From positions 4,219 through 44,362 of the forward strand of contig JADGEK010000035.1 of NCBI GenBank assembly GCA_016744395.1: DNA of 40,144 nucleotides, read 5' to 3'. This DNA is from Gammaproteobacteria bacterium (GTDB lineage: Bacteria > Pseudomonadota > Gammaproteobacteria > GRL18). The translations under genes and the position numbers were made by a program. Each line of letters opens with the position of its first letter. The first letter of the stretch is position 1. Below are positions 24,417-33,114 of this stretch, one piece after another. The notes under the pieces were generated by a model. The model had not been told where the DNA came from. It searched no databases and saw only the letters and a program-made list of their open reading frames with translations.

Positions 24417-25799
24417 ATGCCATTTCGTATCGGTTTAAGTGGTTTAAATGCAGCACAAGCAGATTTAAAAATCACAGGTAATAATATTGCTAATGTGAGT
24501 ACTATTGGTTTTAAACAATCCCGTGCGGAATTTGCAGATGTGTATGCTTCTAGTAAATTTGGATCAGTGGGTACAGCCATAGGTAGTGGGGTTCGATTAG
24601 CGGCAGCTTCTCAGCAATTTACTCAGGGTAATATTATTTTTACTGAGAATAATCTTGATCTGGGTATTACGGGTGATGGATTTTTTGCGATGGATGATGT
24701 GTCTGGAAACAGAGTGTATACTCGTAACGGACAGTTTAAGGTCGATAAAAATGGTTTTATTGTTGATAATAGTGGTTCGACACTCAAAGGCTATGGTGTT
24801 GATCCCATTACCAATAATATTAATACTGGCTCGATTGTTGACTTGCAGATTATATCAACCAATATTGCACCAAATGCCACCACACAAGCAACGATGGTTG
24901 CTAATATTGACTCAGGTGAATCTGTTCCTGCAAGTGCTTTTAGTATAGATGCACAAGGCACTGTCGATCCCAATAGTTATAATCATACTACGTCATTCAC
25001 CTCATTTGATTCGTTAGGAAATCCAATGTTGACGTCTTTGTTTTTTAGAAAAACCAGCACCAATACATGGGATGTTGGTGTGAAGCAAGTGGATGTTAAT
25101 GGCAATATCTTTCAGAATATGGATGCTACACGAGTTCAGACTCCAACGGCGACTCAGCCTCAAGTTGTTTTCAATGGTACAGGTCATGGTGTTGCTGGTC
25201 TTACTACGAATGCGCTTGAAAGTGTGACTTTTCTAAATAATGGTACGATTGATACTGCATCTTTAAGTGGTGCTTCAGGTACTTTTTCCTTCACCACTGA
25301 TTTGTCAAATGCTGTCTTGACCAATCCTGTAATGACAACAACAGGTGGTGCCCTGCAATCTCAGGCGATTTCAATTGATTTGAATGGTCTCACTCAATAT
25401 GGAGCCAATTTTGGTGTTACTAACCTGACTCAAGATGGTTATACCACAGGCCAGCTATCAGGTATTGATGTGGATCAGTCGGGTGTTATCTCAGCCCGTT
25501 TTACCAATGGTCAGTCCAATAATCTGGGGCAGGTTTTTTTGGCGAACTTTACCAATTCGCAAGGTTTATCTCAGTTGGGTGATAACTATTGGGCAGAATC
25601 TTTTTCATCAGGTCAGGGCATTATTAATGCGCCAGGTGATGGTAATGCGGGACTTATTAATTCAGGTGCTTTGGAAGATTCTAATGTGGATTTGACTGCA
25701 CAATTAATAAACTTGATTACTGCTCAGCGTAATTTCCAGGCCAATGCAAAGACTATTACGACGGCTGATACTATTACACAGACAGTTATTCAGTTGTAA
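24417..25799 (+). CDS. flgE: Flagellar hook protein FlgE
   Basis: This 460-residue hook subunit has the N-terminal signature FRIGLSGLNAAQADLKITGN, then NIANVSTIGFKQSRAEFADVY, and the C-terminal GALEDSNVDLTAQLINLITA, then QRNFQANAKTITTADTI. The central variable domains (about residues 80-370) include DGFFAMDDVSGNRVYTRNGQ and form the hook surface. Ribosome site AAAGGGG. It is followed by a hairpin and a strong terminator, so it ends the flgBCDE unit. Confidence 0.95.
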   Translation: MPFRIGLSGLNAAQADLKITGNNIANVSTIGFKQSRAEFADVYASSKFGSVGTAIGSGVRLAAASQQFTQGNIIFTENNLDLGITGDGFFAMDDVSGNRVYTRNGQFKVDKNGFIVDNSGSTLKGYGVDPITNNINTGSIVDLQIISTNIAPNATTQATMVANIDSGESVPASAFSIDAQGTVDPNSYNHTTSFTSFDSLGNPMLTSLFFRKTSTNTWDVGVKQVDVNGNIFQNMDATRVQTPTATQPQVVFNGTGHGVAGLTTNALESVTFLNNGTIDTASLSGASGTFSFTTDLSNAVLTNPVMTTTGGALQSQAISIDLNGLTQYGANFGVTNLTQDGYTTGQLSGIDVDQSGVISARFTNGQSNNLGQVFLANFTNSQGLSQLGDNYWAESFSSGQGIINAPGDGNAGLINSGALEDSNVDLTAQLINLITAQRNFQANAKTITTADTITQTVIQL

Positions 25800-25815
25800 G
25801 CTCCATGTTATGTTT

Positions 25816-25843
25816 GTAGAGACAAAGCATGCCTTGTCTCTAC
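25816..25843. repeat. Perfect 10-bp inverted repeat after flgE
   Basis: GTAGAGACAA (25816-25825) pairs with TTGTCTCTAC (25834-25843), with a palindromic GCATGC-containing loop. No T-run follows, so it is not a normal terminator. It resembles the hairpin-type intergenic repeats (REP/MITE-like) found in many genomes. A search for other copies in this genome would tell. Confidence 0.5.
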
Positions 25844-25862
25844 TCTATAAAATGAATAATCC

Positions 25863-25893
25863 AAAGCAGAACTTAATGAGTTCTGCTTTTTTT
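25863..25893 (+). terminator. Intrinsic terminator after flgE
   Basis: AAAGCAGAACT (25863-25873) pairs with AGTTCTGCTTT (25879-25889) across a 5-nt loop, followed by a run of T to 25893. It separates flgBCDE from the flgF unit, which has its own promoter just downstream. Confidence 0.85.
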
Positions 25894-25910
25894 ATGTCTG
25901 AAAGAAAATT

Positions 25911-25926
25911 TGGCCTGAATCATGCA
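25911..25926 (+). promoter_or_regulatory. Sigma-54 type promoter before flgF
   Basis: TGGCCTGAATCATGCA has GG (25912-25913), 10 bp and GC (25924-25925). It lies 70 nt before the flgF start and directly after the flgE terminator, as expected for a separate flgF unit. Confidence 0.65.
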
Positions 25927-25994
25927 TTATAACTAGTATCACATTAATTAAGTGTCAAAAAACAGAGACACAGGCTTTTGAGGTAATTTACATA

Positions 25995-26735
25995 ATGGAT
26001 AACTTTATATTTACTGCGATGTCTGGGGCAAAAGAGAATATGCTGAACCAACAATTGCATATGAATAATCTTGCTAATGTCAGTACAACAGGCTTTCAGG
26101 CAGATTTTGCTGCAGCTCGCAGTCAACCTGTTTTCGGCCCAGGCTTACCAACACGAGTCTATTCTATGACTCAAAATCCTGGCACTGATTTTAAATCAGG
26201 CAGTATTATTTCAACTGGAAACTCACTAGATGTTGCCATTAAAGGCAGTGGATTTTTCTCGGTGTTGGATAAAAACGGTGCAGAGGCTTATACCAGAGCA
26301 GGTGATCTTAAATTAACTGAAACGGGTATGCTAACGACAGGTACTGGCTTACCCGTTCTGGGAGATGGAGGGCCTATTGTGATTCCTCCCGCCCAGAAAA
26401 TAGATATTATGGCAGATGGTTCGATTTCTATTGTTCCTATGGGTGTTGAAAACAATGCTACTGCGGTGGTAGGGCGCTTGAAAATGGTGAATCCTGATTT
26501 AACTGATTTGAAAAAAAATGAGTCGGGTTTATTAGTGACAAAAAATGGTGAGCCTGCCGAAGGAGATGCGAGTGTCCAGGTCGTGTCAGGCGCTGTTGAA
26601 AGCTCAAATGTTAATGCAATATCTGAAATGGTAAGCATGCTCAGCCTGTCCAGACAGTATGAAATGCAAGTTAAGCTGATGAAAAAAGGAGAGCAAATGG
26701 ATCAGGCCAGTACTCAGTTATTGAGACTGAGTTAA
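25995..26735 (+). CDS. flgF: Flagellar proximal rod protein FlgF
   Basis: A 246-residue rod protein. Signatures are FIFTAMSGAKENMLNQQLHM, then NNLANVSTTGFQADFAAARS, a middle GNSLDVAIKGSGFFSVLDKN, GAEAYTRAGDLKLTETG and the C-terminal ESSNVNAISEMVSMLSLSRQ. The absence of the hook-specific central domains and the short length fit FlgF. GAGGTAA precedes the ATG. It opens the flgFGH unit. Confidence 0.93.
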   Translation: MDNFIFTAMSGAKENMLNQQLHMNNLANVSTTGFQADFAAARSQPVFGPGLPTRVYSMTQNPGTDFKSGSIISTGNSLDVAIKGSGFFSVLDKNGAEAYTRAGDLKLTETGMLTTGTGLPVLGDGGPIVIPPAQKIDIMADGSISIVPMGVENNATAVVGRLKMVNPDLTDLKKNESGLLVTKNGEPAEGDASVQVVSGAVESSNVNAISEMVSMLSLSRQYEMQVKLMKKGEQMDQASTQLLRLS

Positions 26736-26854
26736 CTAAGTTCTATCCATAAATAGACAATTGAATTCGCTTAATACGTTCAACTACTAGATGAGTACTA
26801 ATCTAGAATTATGAATGACTACCTTACTATCAGCGTCAAGAAGGGGAAAATACA

Positions 26855-27640
26855 ATGAATCCAGCACTATGGGTTGCAAAAACAGGTTTAGATGCACAGC
26901 AAATTCGCTTACAAGTGGTTTCTAATAACCTGGCCAATGCCAGTACGACAGGATTTAAAAAAGACCGAGCTGCATTTGAAGATTTAATCTATCAAAATAT
27001 CAGACAGCCTGGTGCTCAGGCGACTCAGGATACTACTGTACCTTCTGGCTTGATGCTTGGTACAGGTGTTCGTGTTGCTGCCACACAAAAAATGCATCAT
27101 CAGGGCAATATTATCCAGACAGAAAATTCATTGGATATGGCGATTCAGGGTGATGGTTTTTTTCAAGTGCTCAGACCGAATGGTGATATTGCTTATACTC
27201 GGGATGGTTCTTTTCAAATTGATGAGCAGGGGAGAATTGTGACATCGGATGGCATGCTTTTGGAGCCAGCTATTACATTACCAGAGAATACTTTATCTGT
27301 GACGATTGGTATTGATGGCACGGTTTCAGCTTTAGAACCTGGTAATGCTGCCCCAACCAATGTTGGTACGATTGAAACTGCTTCGTTTATCAACCCATCG
27401 GGTTTAATGCCGATTGGTGATAATCAGTTTTTAGAAACCGTTTCTAGTGGTTCACCGACAACAGGGGCTCCTGGGGAAGATAACCGTGGTGGGCTCCTTG
27501 CAGGCTCATTAGAAAGCTCCAATGTGAATACGGTTGAAGAATTAGTCAATTTGATTGAAACCCAAAGGACTTTTGAAATGAACTCCAAGTCATTGTCCAC
27601 GGCTGATCAAATGCTTCAGTATATTACTCAAAATGTATAG
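26855..27640 (+). CDS. flgG: Flagellar distal rod protein FlgG
   Basis: A 261-residue distal rod subunit with the FlgG signature LWVAKTGLDAQQIRLQVVSN, then NLANASTTGFKKDRAAFEDL. It also contains the YQNIRQPGAQ segment, which is specific to FlgG and stiffens the rod relative to the hook. Other landmarks are DMAIQGDGFFQVLRPNGDIA, YTRDGSFQIDEQG and the C-terminal LESSNVNTVEELVNLIETQR. It follows flgF after 119 bp, in which a small inverted repeat (CTAGAT-N8-ATCTAG, 26787-26806) is visible. AAGGGG serves as ribosome site. Confidence 0.95.
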   Translation: MNPALWVAKTGLDAQQIRLQVVSNNLANASTTGFKKDRAAFEDLIYQNIRQPGAQATQDTTVPSGLMLGTGVRVAATQKMHHQGNIIQTENSLDMAIQGDGFFQVLRPNGDIAYTRDGSFQIDEQGRIVTSDGMLLEPAITLPENTLSVTIGIDGTVSALEPGNAAPTNVGTIETASFINPSGLMPIGDNQFLETVSSGSPTTGAPGEDNRGGLLAGSLESSNVNTVEELVNLIETQRTFEMNSKSLSTADQMLQYITQNV

Positions 27641-27715
27641 TTTGCTTTTAACTTCTCCCTTCTTTGCCTCAGGGTACCTACTTTTGGTAGAAGAGAGATT
27701 GAGGAGATTGAAATA

Positions 27716-28444
27716 ATGATCAAAAATTATCTTCTGTTTTCAGGTTTAACTTTAAGCCTGTTATCAGGCTGTGCAGCACAACGTCTTGAGCATGATCCTA
27801 AGTATGAGCCTGTAAGACCACAAGCAGTGATTACAAAACCACAAAATACAGGTTCAATTTATTTAACCAGTAACAACATCACTTTATTTGAAACGGTTAA
27901 AGCCCATAGAGTGGGAGATATTTTAACTGTTGTCTTTGACGAAAAAACCACAGGTAAAAAAGAAACCAAAACGGAAGACAAGAAAGGCATGACGGTTGGC
28001 TTATCTAACCCCACCATTTTTGGTAAAGCTGTGACGACTGATGCCACTACGGGTAATGCAAGTGCTGATACAGGTCTTGGCCTGGCCAATGAATTACTTC
28101 AAGCGCTTAATACCAGCATCGCTTCAAATAATGATTTTAAATCCAAAGGTAAAAGTGAACAGAAAAACAGTCTGACAGGCAATATTGGTGTGACAATCAA
28201 GGAAGTGCTGCCTAATGGTAATTTAATTGTTCAAGGTGAAAAACTGGTTACGATTAATCAGGGTGATGAGTATATTCAGTTGTCAGGTATTATTCGCGGC
28301 AGAGATGTTAGTCTGGATAATCAAATATCTTCTTCAAAAGTGGCCAATGCACAAATTGTTTATAGCGGTGTTGGTTTAACCCATGATTCAAATGCGGCAG
28401 GCTGGGGAAGTCGTTTCTTCTTAAGTGATGTTTGGCCTTTTTAG
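27716..28444 (+). CDS. flgH: Flagellar L-ring lipoprotein FlgH
   Basis: A 242-residue outer-membrane L-ring protein. A lipoprotein signal ends in LLSGC with the lipidated Cys at residue 19. Conserved features follow: GSIYLTSNNITLFETVKAHR, then VGDILTVVFDEKTTGKKET and IKEVLPNGNLIVQGEKLV, then LSGIIRGRDVSLDNQISSSK and the C-terminal GWGSRFFLSDVWPF. It is the last gene before the hairpin and repeat array, and it presumably ends the flgFGH unit. Confidence 0.95.
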   Translation: MIKNYLLFSGLTLSLLSGCAAQRLEHDPKYEPVRPQAVITKPQNTGSIYLTSNNITLFETVKAHRVGDILTVVFDEKTTGKKETKTEDKKGMTVGLSNPTIFGKAVTTDATTGNASADTGLGLANELLQALNTSIASNNDFKSKGKSEQKNSLTGNIGVTIKEVLPNGNLIVQGEKLVTINQGDEYIQLSGIIRGRDVSLDNQISSSKVANAQIVYSGVGLTHDSNAAGWGSRFFLSDVWPF

Positions 28445-28475
28445 GGACTCTTAGGGATTTATCCCTTAGAGCCCC
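28444..28475 (+). terminator. Large hairpin just after flgH
   Basis: GGGACTCTTAGGGA (28444-28457) pairs with TCCCTTAGAGCCCC (28462-28475) at 12 of 14 positions around a 4-nt loop. It starts at the last base of the flgH stop. A T-run follows only 7 nt later, inside the first tandem repeat unit (28483-28487). It may be a terminator or an mRNA 3' end stabiliser. Confidence 0.6.
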
Positions 28476-28477
28476 TT

Positions 28478-28622
28478 ATGATCTTTTTCTCTAGTCCAGA
28501 CTCCTAAATGATCTTTTTCTCTAGTCCAGACTCCTTATGATCTTTTTCTCTAGTCCAGACTCCTAAATGATCTTTTTCTCTAGTCCAGACTCCTTATGAT
28601 CTTTTTCTCTAGTCCAGACTCC
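28478..28622 (+). repeat. Five tandem repeats, alternating 30 and 29 bp
   Basis: Five copies of a unit start at 28478, 28508, 28537, 28567 and 28596, so the period alternates 30, 29, 30, 29. Each unit reads TGATCTTTTTCTCTAGTCCA, then GACTCC, followed by TAAA or TTA; the alternating joint explains the period. Each unit holds a T5 run and a small hairpin, AGTC-CA-GACT. The array ends at 28622 in CTCCC. It lies between flgH and flgI, upstream of a sigma-54 promoter. Its perfect copies imply recent expansion. Confidence 0.9.
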
Positions 28623-28687
28623 CATTCTTGTTTACGTAGAAGTATTACATGCAATATCTCTACACCCCTCAATATTTATCCATCTAT

Positions 28688-28704
28688 TGGCACTTTTCTT
28701 GCAA
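28688..28704 (+). promoter_or_regulatory. Sigma-54 promoter before flgI
   Basis: TGGCACTTTTCTTGCAA is a near-perfect sigma-54 site: TGGCAC at -24, TTGCA at -12, GG (28689-28690), 10 bp, GC (28701-28702). It lies about 78 nt before the flgI start. It is the best of three such sites in the cluster and shows that flgI and the genes after it can be transcribed separately. Confidence 0.85.
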
Positions 28705-28781
28705 AGTTTTACTTAAAGCATAATTTTTTGACTTTTATATAAGACTTTTTCAAATTGTTTATCCGTACAGGAAGGTGAGAT

Positions 28782-29879
28782 ATGAGCCGCTATCTACTGT
28801 TTTTTTTGTTAATTGTTGGATTGTTTTCAAACTCTGTTCTTGCCGAACGTATTAAAGACATTACCACGGTTGCAGGCATTAGAGGTAACCAGCTAGTGGG
28901 CTATGGCCTGGTAGTTGGTCTTGATGGTTCGGGTGATACCAGTGCATCATTTACAGATGATAGTATGAGAAACATGCTGGAGCAATTGGGTATTACATTA
29001 CCGCCTGGTGCGAATCTTCCGATTAAAAATGTCGCTGCAGTGTCATTAAGTGCTGAATTACCTCCTTTTACAAAACCAGGTCAAAAAATTGACGTTAATA
29101 TTTCTTCCATCGGTAATTCAAAGAACTTGCGTGGTGGCACTTTGTTAATGGCACCATTAAAAGGGGCTGATGGACAAATTTATGCAGTGGCACAAGGTAA
29201 TTTAGTGGTTCTTGGTTTGAATGTGGGTGCTGATGATGGCTCATCGGTCACTGTTAACATCCCTACAGGTGGGCGCATACCGAATGGTGCTACGGTAGAG
29301 CGTGAAGTGTTAACGTCGTTTGTTGCAGGTGATTCGATTACTCTGAACCTGCATCGTCCTGACTTTACCACTGCACACCGTTTGGCTGAAACGATTAATG
29401 ATACCATGGGACTTGGTACTGCACATGCAGTGGATGCCTCATCGGTCAGAGTGAGTGCACCTAAAGAATTGTCACAAAAAGTATCCTATCTTTCAATGTT
29501 AGAAAACCTTACTTTCCTTCCAGGTACAGCGGCTGCTAAAATTGTTGTCAATGCCAAAACAGGTACTGTGGTGATTGGACAAAATGTGATAGTACAGCCA
29601 GCAGCCGTTTCTCATGGCAATCTTGCTGTGACGATTACTAATGATCCATTAATCAGTCAACCACCTGCATTTTCTAGTGGTGAAACAGTTGTCGTACCTA
29701 AATCTAATATTGATGTTCAAGTGAATAATAAAGGGGCTTTTGTGTTCAATTTGGGAGTCACTTTGGATGAAGTGGTTAGAGCTGTGAATAATATTGGTGC
29801 CAGTCCTGCTGAGTTGGTTGCCATATTAGAAGCATTAAAAGCAGCAGGTTCTTTAAATGCTGAATTAATCATAATATAG
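28782..29879 (+). CDS. flgI: Flagellar P-ring protein FlgI
   Basis: A 365-residue periplasmic P-ring subunit. The signal peptide is cleaved after VLA (residue 21), giving [20 protein letters not shown], then [11 protein letters not shown], which is diagnostic of FlgI. Further landmarks are [40 protein letters not shown] and [20 protein letters not shown], then QGNLVVLG, and the C-terminal [20 protein letters not shown]. Strong ribosome site GGAAGGTGAG. flgJ starts 10 bp after the stop. Confidence 0.95.
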   Translation: MSRYLLFFLLIVGLFSNSVLAERIKDITTVAGIRGNQLVGYGLVVGLDGSGDTSASFTDDSMRNMLEQLGITLPPGANLPIKNVAAVSLSAELPPFTKPGQKIDVNISSIGNSKNLRGGTLLMAPLKGADGQIYAVAQGNLVVLGLNVGADDGSSVTVNIPTGGRIPNGATVEREVLTSFVAGDSITLNLHRPDFTTAHRLAETINDTMGLGTAHAVDASSVRVSAPKELSQKVSYLSMLENLTFLPGTAAAKIVVNAKTGTVVIGQNVIVQPAAVSHGNLAVTITNDPLISQPPAFSSGETVVVPKSNIDVQVNNKGAFVFNLGVTLDEVVRAVNNIGASPAELVAILEALKAAGSLNAELIII

Positions 29880-29888
29880 GTCATTGTC

Positions 29889-30905
29889 ATGAGTCTTGAT
29901 TCTTTGCATACATCGCCTTCCGTTGAAACTAAAACTGATGTTTATACGGACTTAAATGGTTTGCAAAACCTTAAAGCATCAGCCAGAAAGGATGCCAAAG
30001 AGGCTTTACCAGAAGTTGCACGGCAATTTGAAGCAGTGATGATCAGTATGATGATTAAGAATTTGAGAAAAACGGGCATGGAAGATCCCATTTTTAAGAG
30101 TCAGGCATTGGACAGTTATCGTGATATGTATGATCAGCAATTGGGTATGGAGCTATCAAAAGGGCGAGGCATTGGTTTTGCCAAAACAATTGTTGAGCAA
30201 ATGCAATATCAGTCTGCCCAGCAAGCGCATCCATCTGAAAAAAATACACTTGCTGCCGATACCGCTCAATTACAAATACCTCAAAGACGACACTTCCCTG
30301 ATCATTATTCCTCACCTGCATCTTCGTTGTCAGAAAAGGGCTCTATTGAACCTGTTGAATCGACCCAATCAGTAACAAGTAATAATGCTTCTTTTGACTC
30401 ACCTGAACAGTTTATTGAGAAACTATGGCCATTGGCAGAACAAACAGCACAAAAAATGGGTGTTTCCCCTGAACTCATCTTATCACAAGCGGCCCTGGAA
30501 ACAGGTTGGGGTAAACATGTGATTTCTGATGGGCAAAAGAGTAGTTATAATCTCTTTAATATTAAAGCGGATCAGCAATGGTCTGGTGGCAGAGTGGAAA
30601 CATCTTCTCTGGAATATGAGCAGGGCAAACCCAGCAAGCAAAACAGTGTGTTTCGCTCTTATGATAACTTTGAACAAAGTTTCAATGACTATGCAACATT
30701 CATTCAGAATAGTCCGCGTTATAAAAATGCATTAGATAATGTTGGAAAAATGGAACAATCTTTGCATGATGAAAGTTATATAAAAGGAATACATAAAGCA
30801 GGGTATGCAACTGATCCCAGTTATTCAAATAAGGTTTTGAGGGTCTTAAAGAGTGAATCTGTTCAAAATCAGGTACTAAATCAGACAAAATTAGCAGCAA
30901 AATAA
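29889..30905 (+). CDS. flgJ: Flagellar rod cap and muramidase FlgJ
   Basis: A 338-residue, two-domain FlgJ. The N-terminal rod-cap domain has EALPEVARQFEAVMISMMIK, then NLRKTGMEDPIFKSQALDSY (about residues 38-78). After a polar linker (about 115-165), the glucosaminidase/muramidase domain begins with VSPELILSQAALETGWGKHV (catalytic Glu in ALETGWG), followed by YNLFNIKADQQW. It locally opens peptidoglycan so the rod can pass. The two-domain form is typical of beta- and gammaproteobacteria. Confidence 0.94.
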   Translation: MSLDSLHTSPSVETKTDVYTDLNGLQNLKASARKDAKEALPEVARQFEAVMISMMIKNLRKTGMEDPIFKSQALDSYRDMYDQQLGMELSKGRGIGFAKTIVEQMQYQSAQQAHPSEKNTLAADTAQLQIPQRRHFPDHYSSPASSLSEKGSIEPVESTQSVTSNNASFDSPEQFIEKLWPLAEQTAQKMGVSPELILSQAALETGWGKHVISDGQKSSYNLFNIKADQQWSGGRVETSSLEYEQGKPSKQNSVFRSYDNFEQSFNDYATFIQNSPRYKNALDNVGKMEQSLHDESYIKGIHKAGYATDPSYSNKVLRVLKSESVQNQVLNQTKLAAK

Positions 30906-30988
30906 CTTGCCTCTATAAGTTAAGAAATAAATGGACGCTAATTAATAGTGTATAAAAAGAAAATGCATCAAGTTTTAGGAGAAAAATA

Positions 30989-33073
30989 ATGGCAGGCAGT
31001 ACAATGGGTATTGGCACATCAGGATTGTTAGCTGCTCAGCGACAACTTGCAACAGCCAGTCATAATATCTCCAATGTGAATACTGAAGGATATACTCGTC
31101 AACGTGCTGAACAGTCTGCACGCCTTCCTCAGTTTTCAGGTAATGGCTATATTGGTACAGGTGTCAGTGTTCAGTCTACAATACGTCTGGCCAATGAATT
31201 TCTTGAGGAGCAAATACGTGATTCCAATAGTAAGTTTGGTGAATACGATGCGTTTCATGCTCTGTCTAAACAAATTGATGACATTCTGGCTAATCCTGAT
31301 TCTGGTTTGACGCCCACTATGGAGAGCTTCTTCAGTGCTTTGCAGGAAGCCAATGATAACCCGGCATCAACACCTGCCAGACAAGTGTTATTAACTGAAG
31401 CCAATACGATGACAGAACGCTTCAAGCTATTAGATGATCGCTTTATTGATTTAAATGATCAGGTGAATCAGCAATTAGTGAGTTTAACACAGGAAATATC
31501 AGATGCTGCCCGTTCGGTCGCTGATCTTAATGTTGCGATTGTTCAAAGAATTGGTGCAGGTCAGGGGGATTTACCCAATGACCTGATGGATCAACGTGAA
31601 GTACTGATCAAACAAATTTCTGATAATATTGATGTCAGTGTGATTTACCAGGATGATGGCGCAGCCAATTTATTTATTGGATCTGGCCAATCGTTAGTCA
31701 TCGGAGGAAATGCGGCCACTCTTTCAACTACTGTTAATACATTTAATGCTGAAGATCTGGATGTTGTTTTGCAACAGGGTACAAGCCTTACTAATGTAAC
31801 GAATGCAATCACTGGTGGTGAACTTCAAGGTGTTTTGAGCTTTAAAGAAAATGTACTCGAACCCAGTCGCCGTTCGCTGGGGAGAGTTGCGATAGCTATA
31901 ACGGAAGAGATGAATACACAGCATAGACTGGGTATGACGCTCCAAGGTACGAGCACACCTTTCCCTTTGGGGCAAGATTTTTTCACTGATCTCAGTGGCC
32001 CCATTAATGGCTTACCAGGCCAAACTTCGACAAATAGTACTTCGTTGTCGATTACAGACAGTCGGGTATTAACAACCAGTGACTACCGTCTGGATTATGA
32101 TGGTGCAACATTGACTTTGACCCGATTGAATGACAATGTGACTTTTACGGGCACTGCTGGAGCCACGTTAGCAACAAAGCTTGCAGATTTGAACAATCAG
32201 ATTGATGGAACACTACCAACTTTTTCAGGTACGGATCCACAGGGGTTTTCAATCGCCACCACTAATATGGCGGCAGGTGAAACGTATTTAATGCGTCCGA
32301 CTTTTGAAGGTGCGTCAAATATTGATGTTTCAGTTAATAATGTGCTTGATATTGCTCTTGCGGGTCCAATTGTTTCTGGTGCGGTAATGAATCCTGATGG
32401 TAGTGCTATCAATTCGGGCTCAGGTGAAATTACGTTACCTGAGATTGCGAATCTGAATAATATCCCAATGACAGGTAATACAATAGATGCTTTCGATATT
32501 ACTCTGCAATATGCAAATCCAAACGGTGGGGGCAATGCTGGCTTTAATATTACCAGCTTGACAATTCCTGCTTTGAATGGCTTGAGTATTGATTTTGATT
32601 TAAATTCTGATTTTGGGGGCCGAACTTTTGCATTTGATGGTGTCACACTGGATTCCAGTGGCAATCCATTGCCGGATTTTGGTGGTATCAGCTTTACTGT
32701 GTCAGGGAGGCCTTCTATTGGTGATGGATTTCTTATTGAAGATAATAAAGCACCCTTTGATGACAATCGCAATGGACTATTAATGTCCGAGCTTCAGACA
32801 ACCAAAACTCTAGAAAACAGCTCAACCGATTTTCAGTCGGGATATGCTGTCATTGTTTCTGATGTTGGTACTAAGACTCATTCTGCAGAAGTAGACTTGT
32901 TAGCGCAACAAACATTGAGAGAGCAGGCAATTGCGACAAGGGAGAGTTATTCTGGAGTTAATTTGGATGAAGAAGCTGCAGATTTATTAAAACATCAGCA
33001 AGCGTATCAGGCTTCAGCTAAAGTAATCTCAACGGCTGATCAAATGTTTCAGACACTCATCAGTGCTGTGTGA
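30989..33073 (+). CDS. flgK: Flagellar hook-associated protein 1 FlgK
   Basis: A 694-residue hook-filament junction protein, long for the family, which has a variable middle region. The N-terminus has TMGIGTSGLLAAQRQLATAS, then HNISNVNTEGYTRQRAEQSA, and the C-terminus SGVNLDEEAADLLKHQQAYQ, then ASAKVISTADQMFQTLISAV, both diagnostic. The central part (about residues 330-600) is rich in Gly, Ser and Thr and probably forms exposed domains. AGGAGA precedes the ATG. It is followed by flgL in the same unit. Confidence 0.95.
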   Translation: MAGSTMGIGTSGLLAAQRQLATASHNISNVNTEGYTRQRAEQSARLPQFSGNGYIGTGVSVQSTIRLANEFLEEQIRDSNSKFGEYDAFHALSKQIDDILANPDSGLTPTMESFFSALQEANDNPASTPARQVLLTEANTMTERFKLLDDRFIDLNDQVNQQLVSLTQEISDAARSVADLNVAIVQRIGAGQGDLPNDLMDQREVLIKQISDNIDVSVIYQDDGAANLFIGSGQSLVIGGNAATLSTTVNTFNAEDLDVVLQQGTSLTNVTNAITGGELQGVLSFKENVLEPSRRSLGRVAIAITEEMNTQHRLGMTLQGTSTPFPLGQDFFTDLSGPINGLPGQTSTNSTSLSITDSRVLTTSDYRLDYDGATLTLTRLNDNVTFTGTAGATLATKLADLNNQIDGTLPTFSGTDPQGFSIATTNMAAGETYLMRPTFEGASNIDVSVNNVLDIALAGPIVSGAVMNPDGSAINSGSGEITLPEIANLNNIPMTGNTIDAFDITLQYANPNGGGNAGFNITSLTIPALNGLSIDFDLNSDFGGRTFAFDGVTLDSSGNPLPDFGGISFTVSGRPSIGDGFLIEDNKAPFDDNRNGLLMSELQTTKTLENSSTDFQSGYAVIVSDVGTKTHSAEVDLLAQQTLREQAIATRESYSGVNLDEEAADLLKHQQAYQASAKVISTADQMFQTLISAV

Positions 33074-33114
33074 TTGGGTATGACTATGAATATCAAAGTA
33101 CGAGGTAATCTCTA

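Noticed and set aside
26787..26806. Inverted repeat CTAGAT-N8-ATCTAG before flgG
   Set aside because: Short, AT-rich arms without a T-run or promoter context; too weak to call a site.
30906..30988. A sigma-28 or sigma-54 promoter before flgK
   Set aside because: I looked for TAAAGTTT-N11-GCCGATAA and GG-N10-GC and found only weak partial matches.
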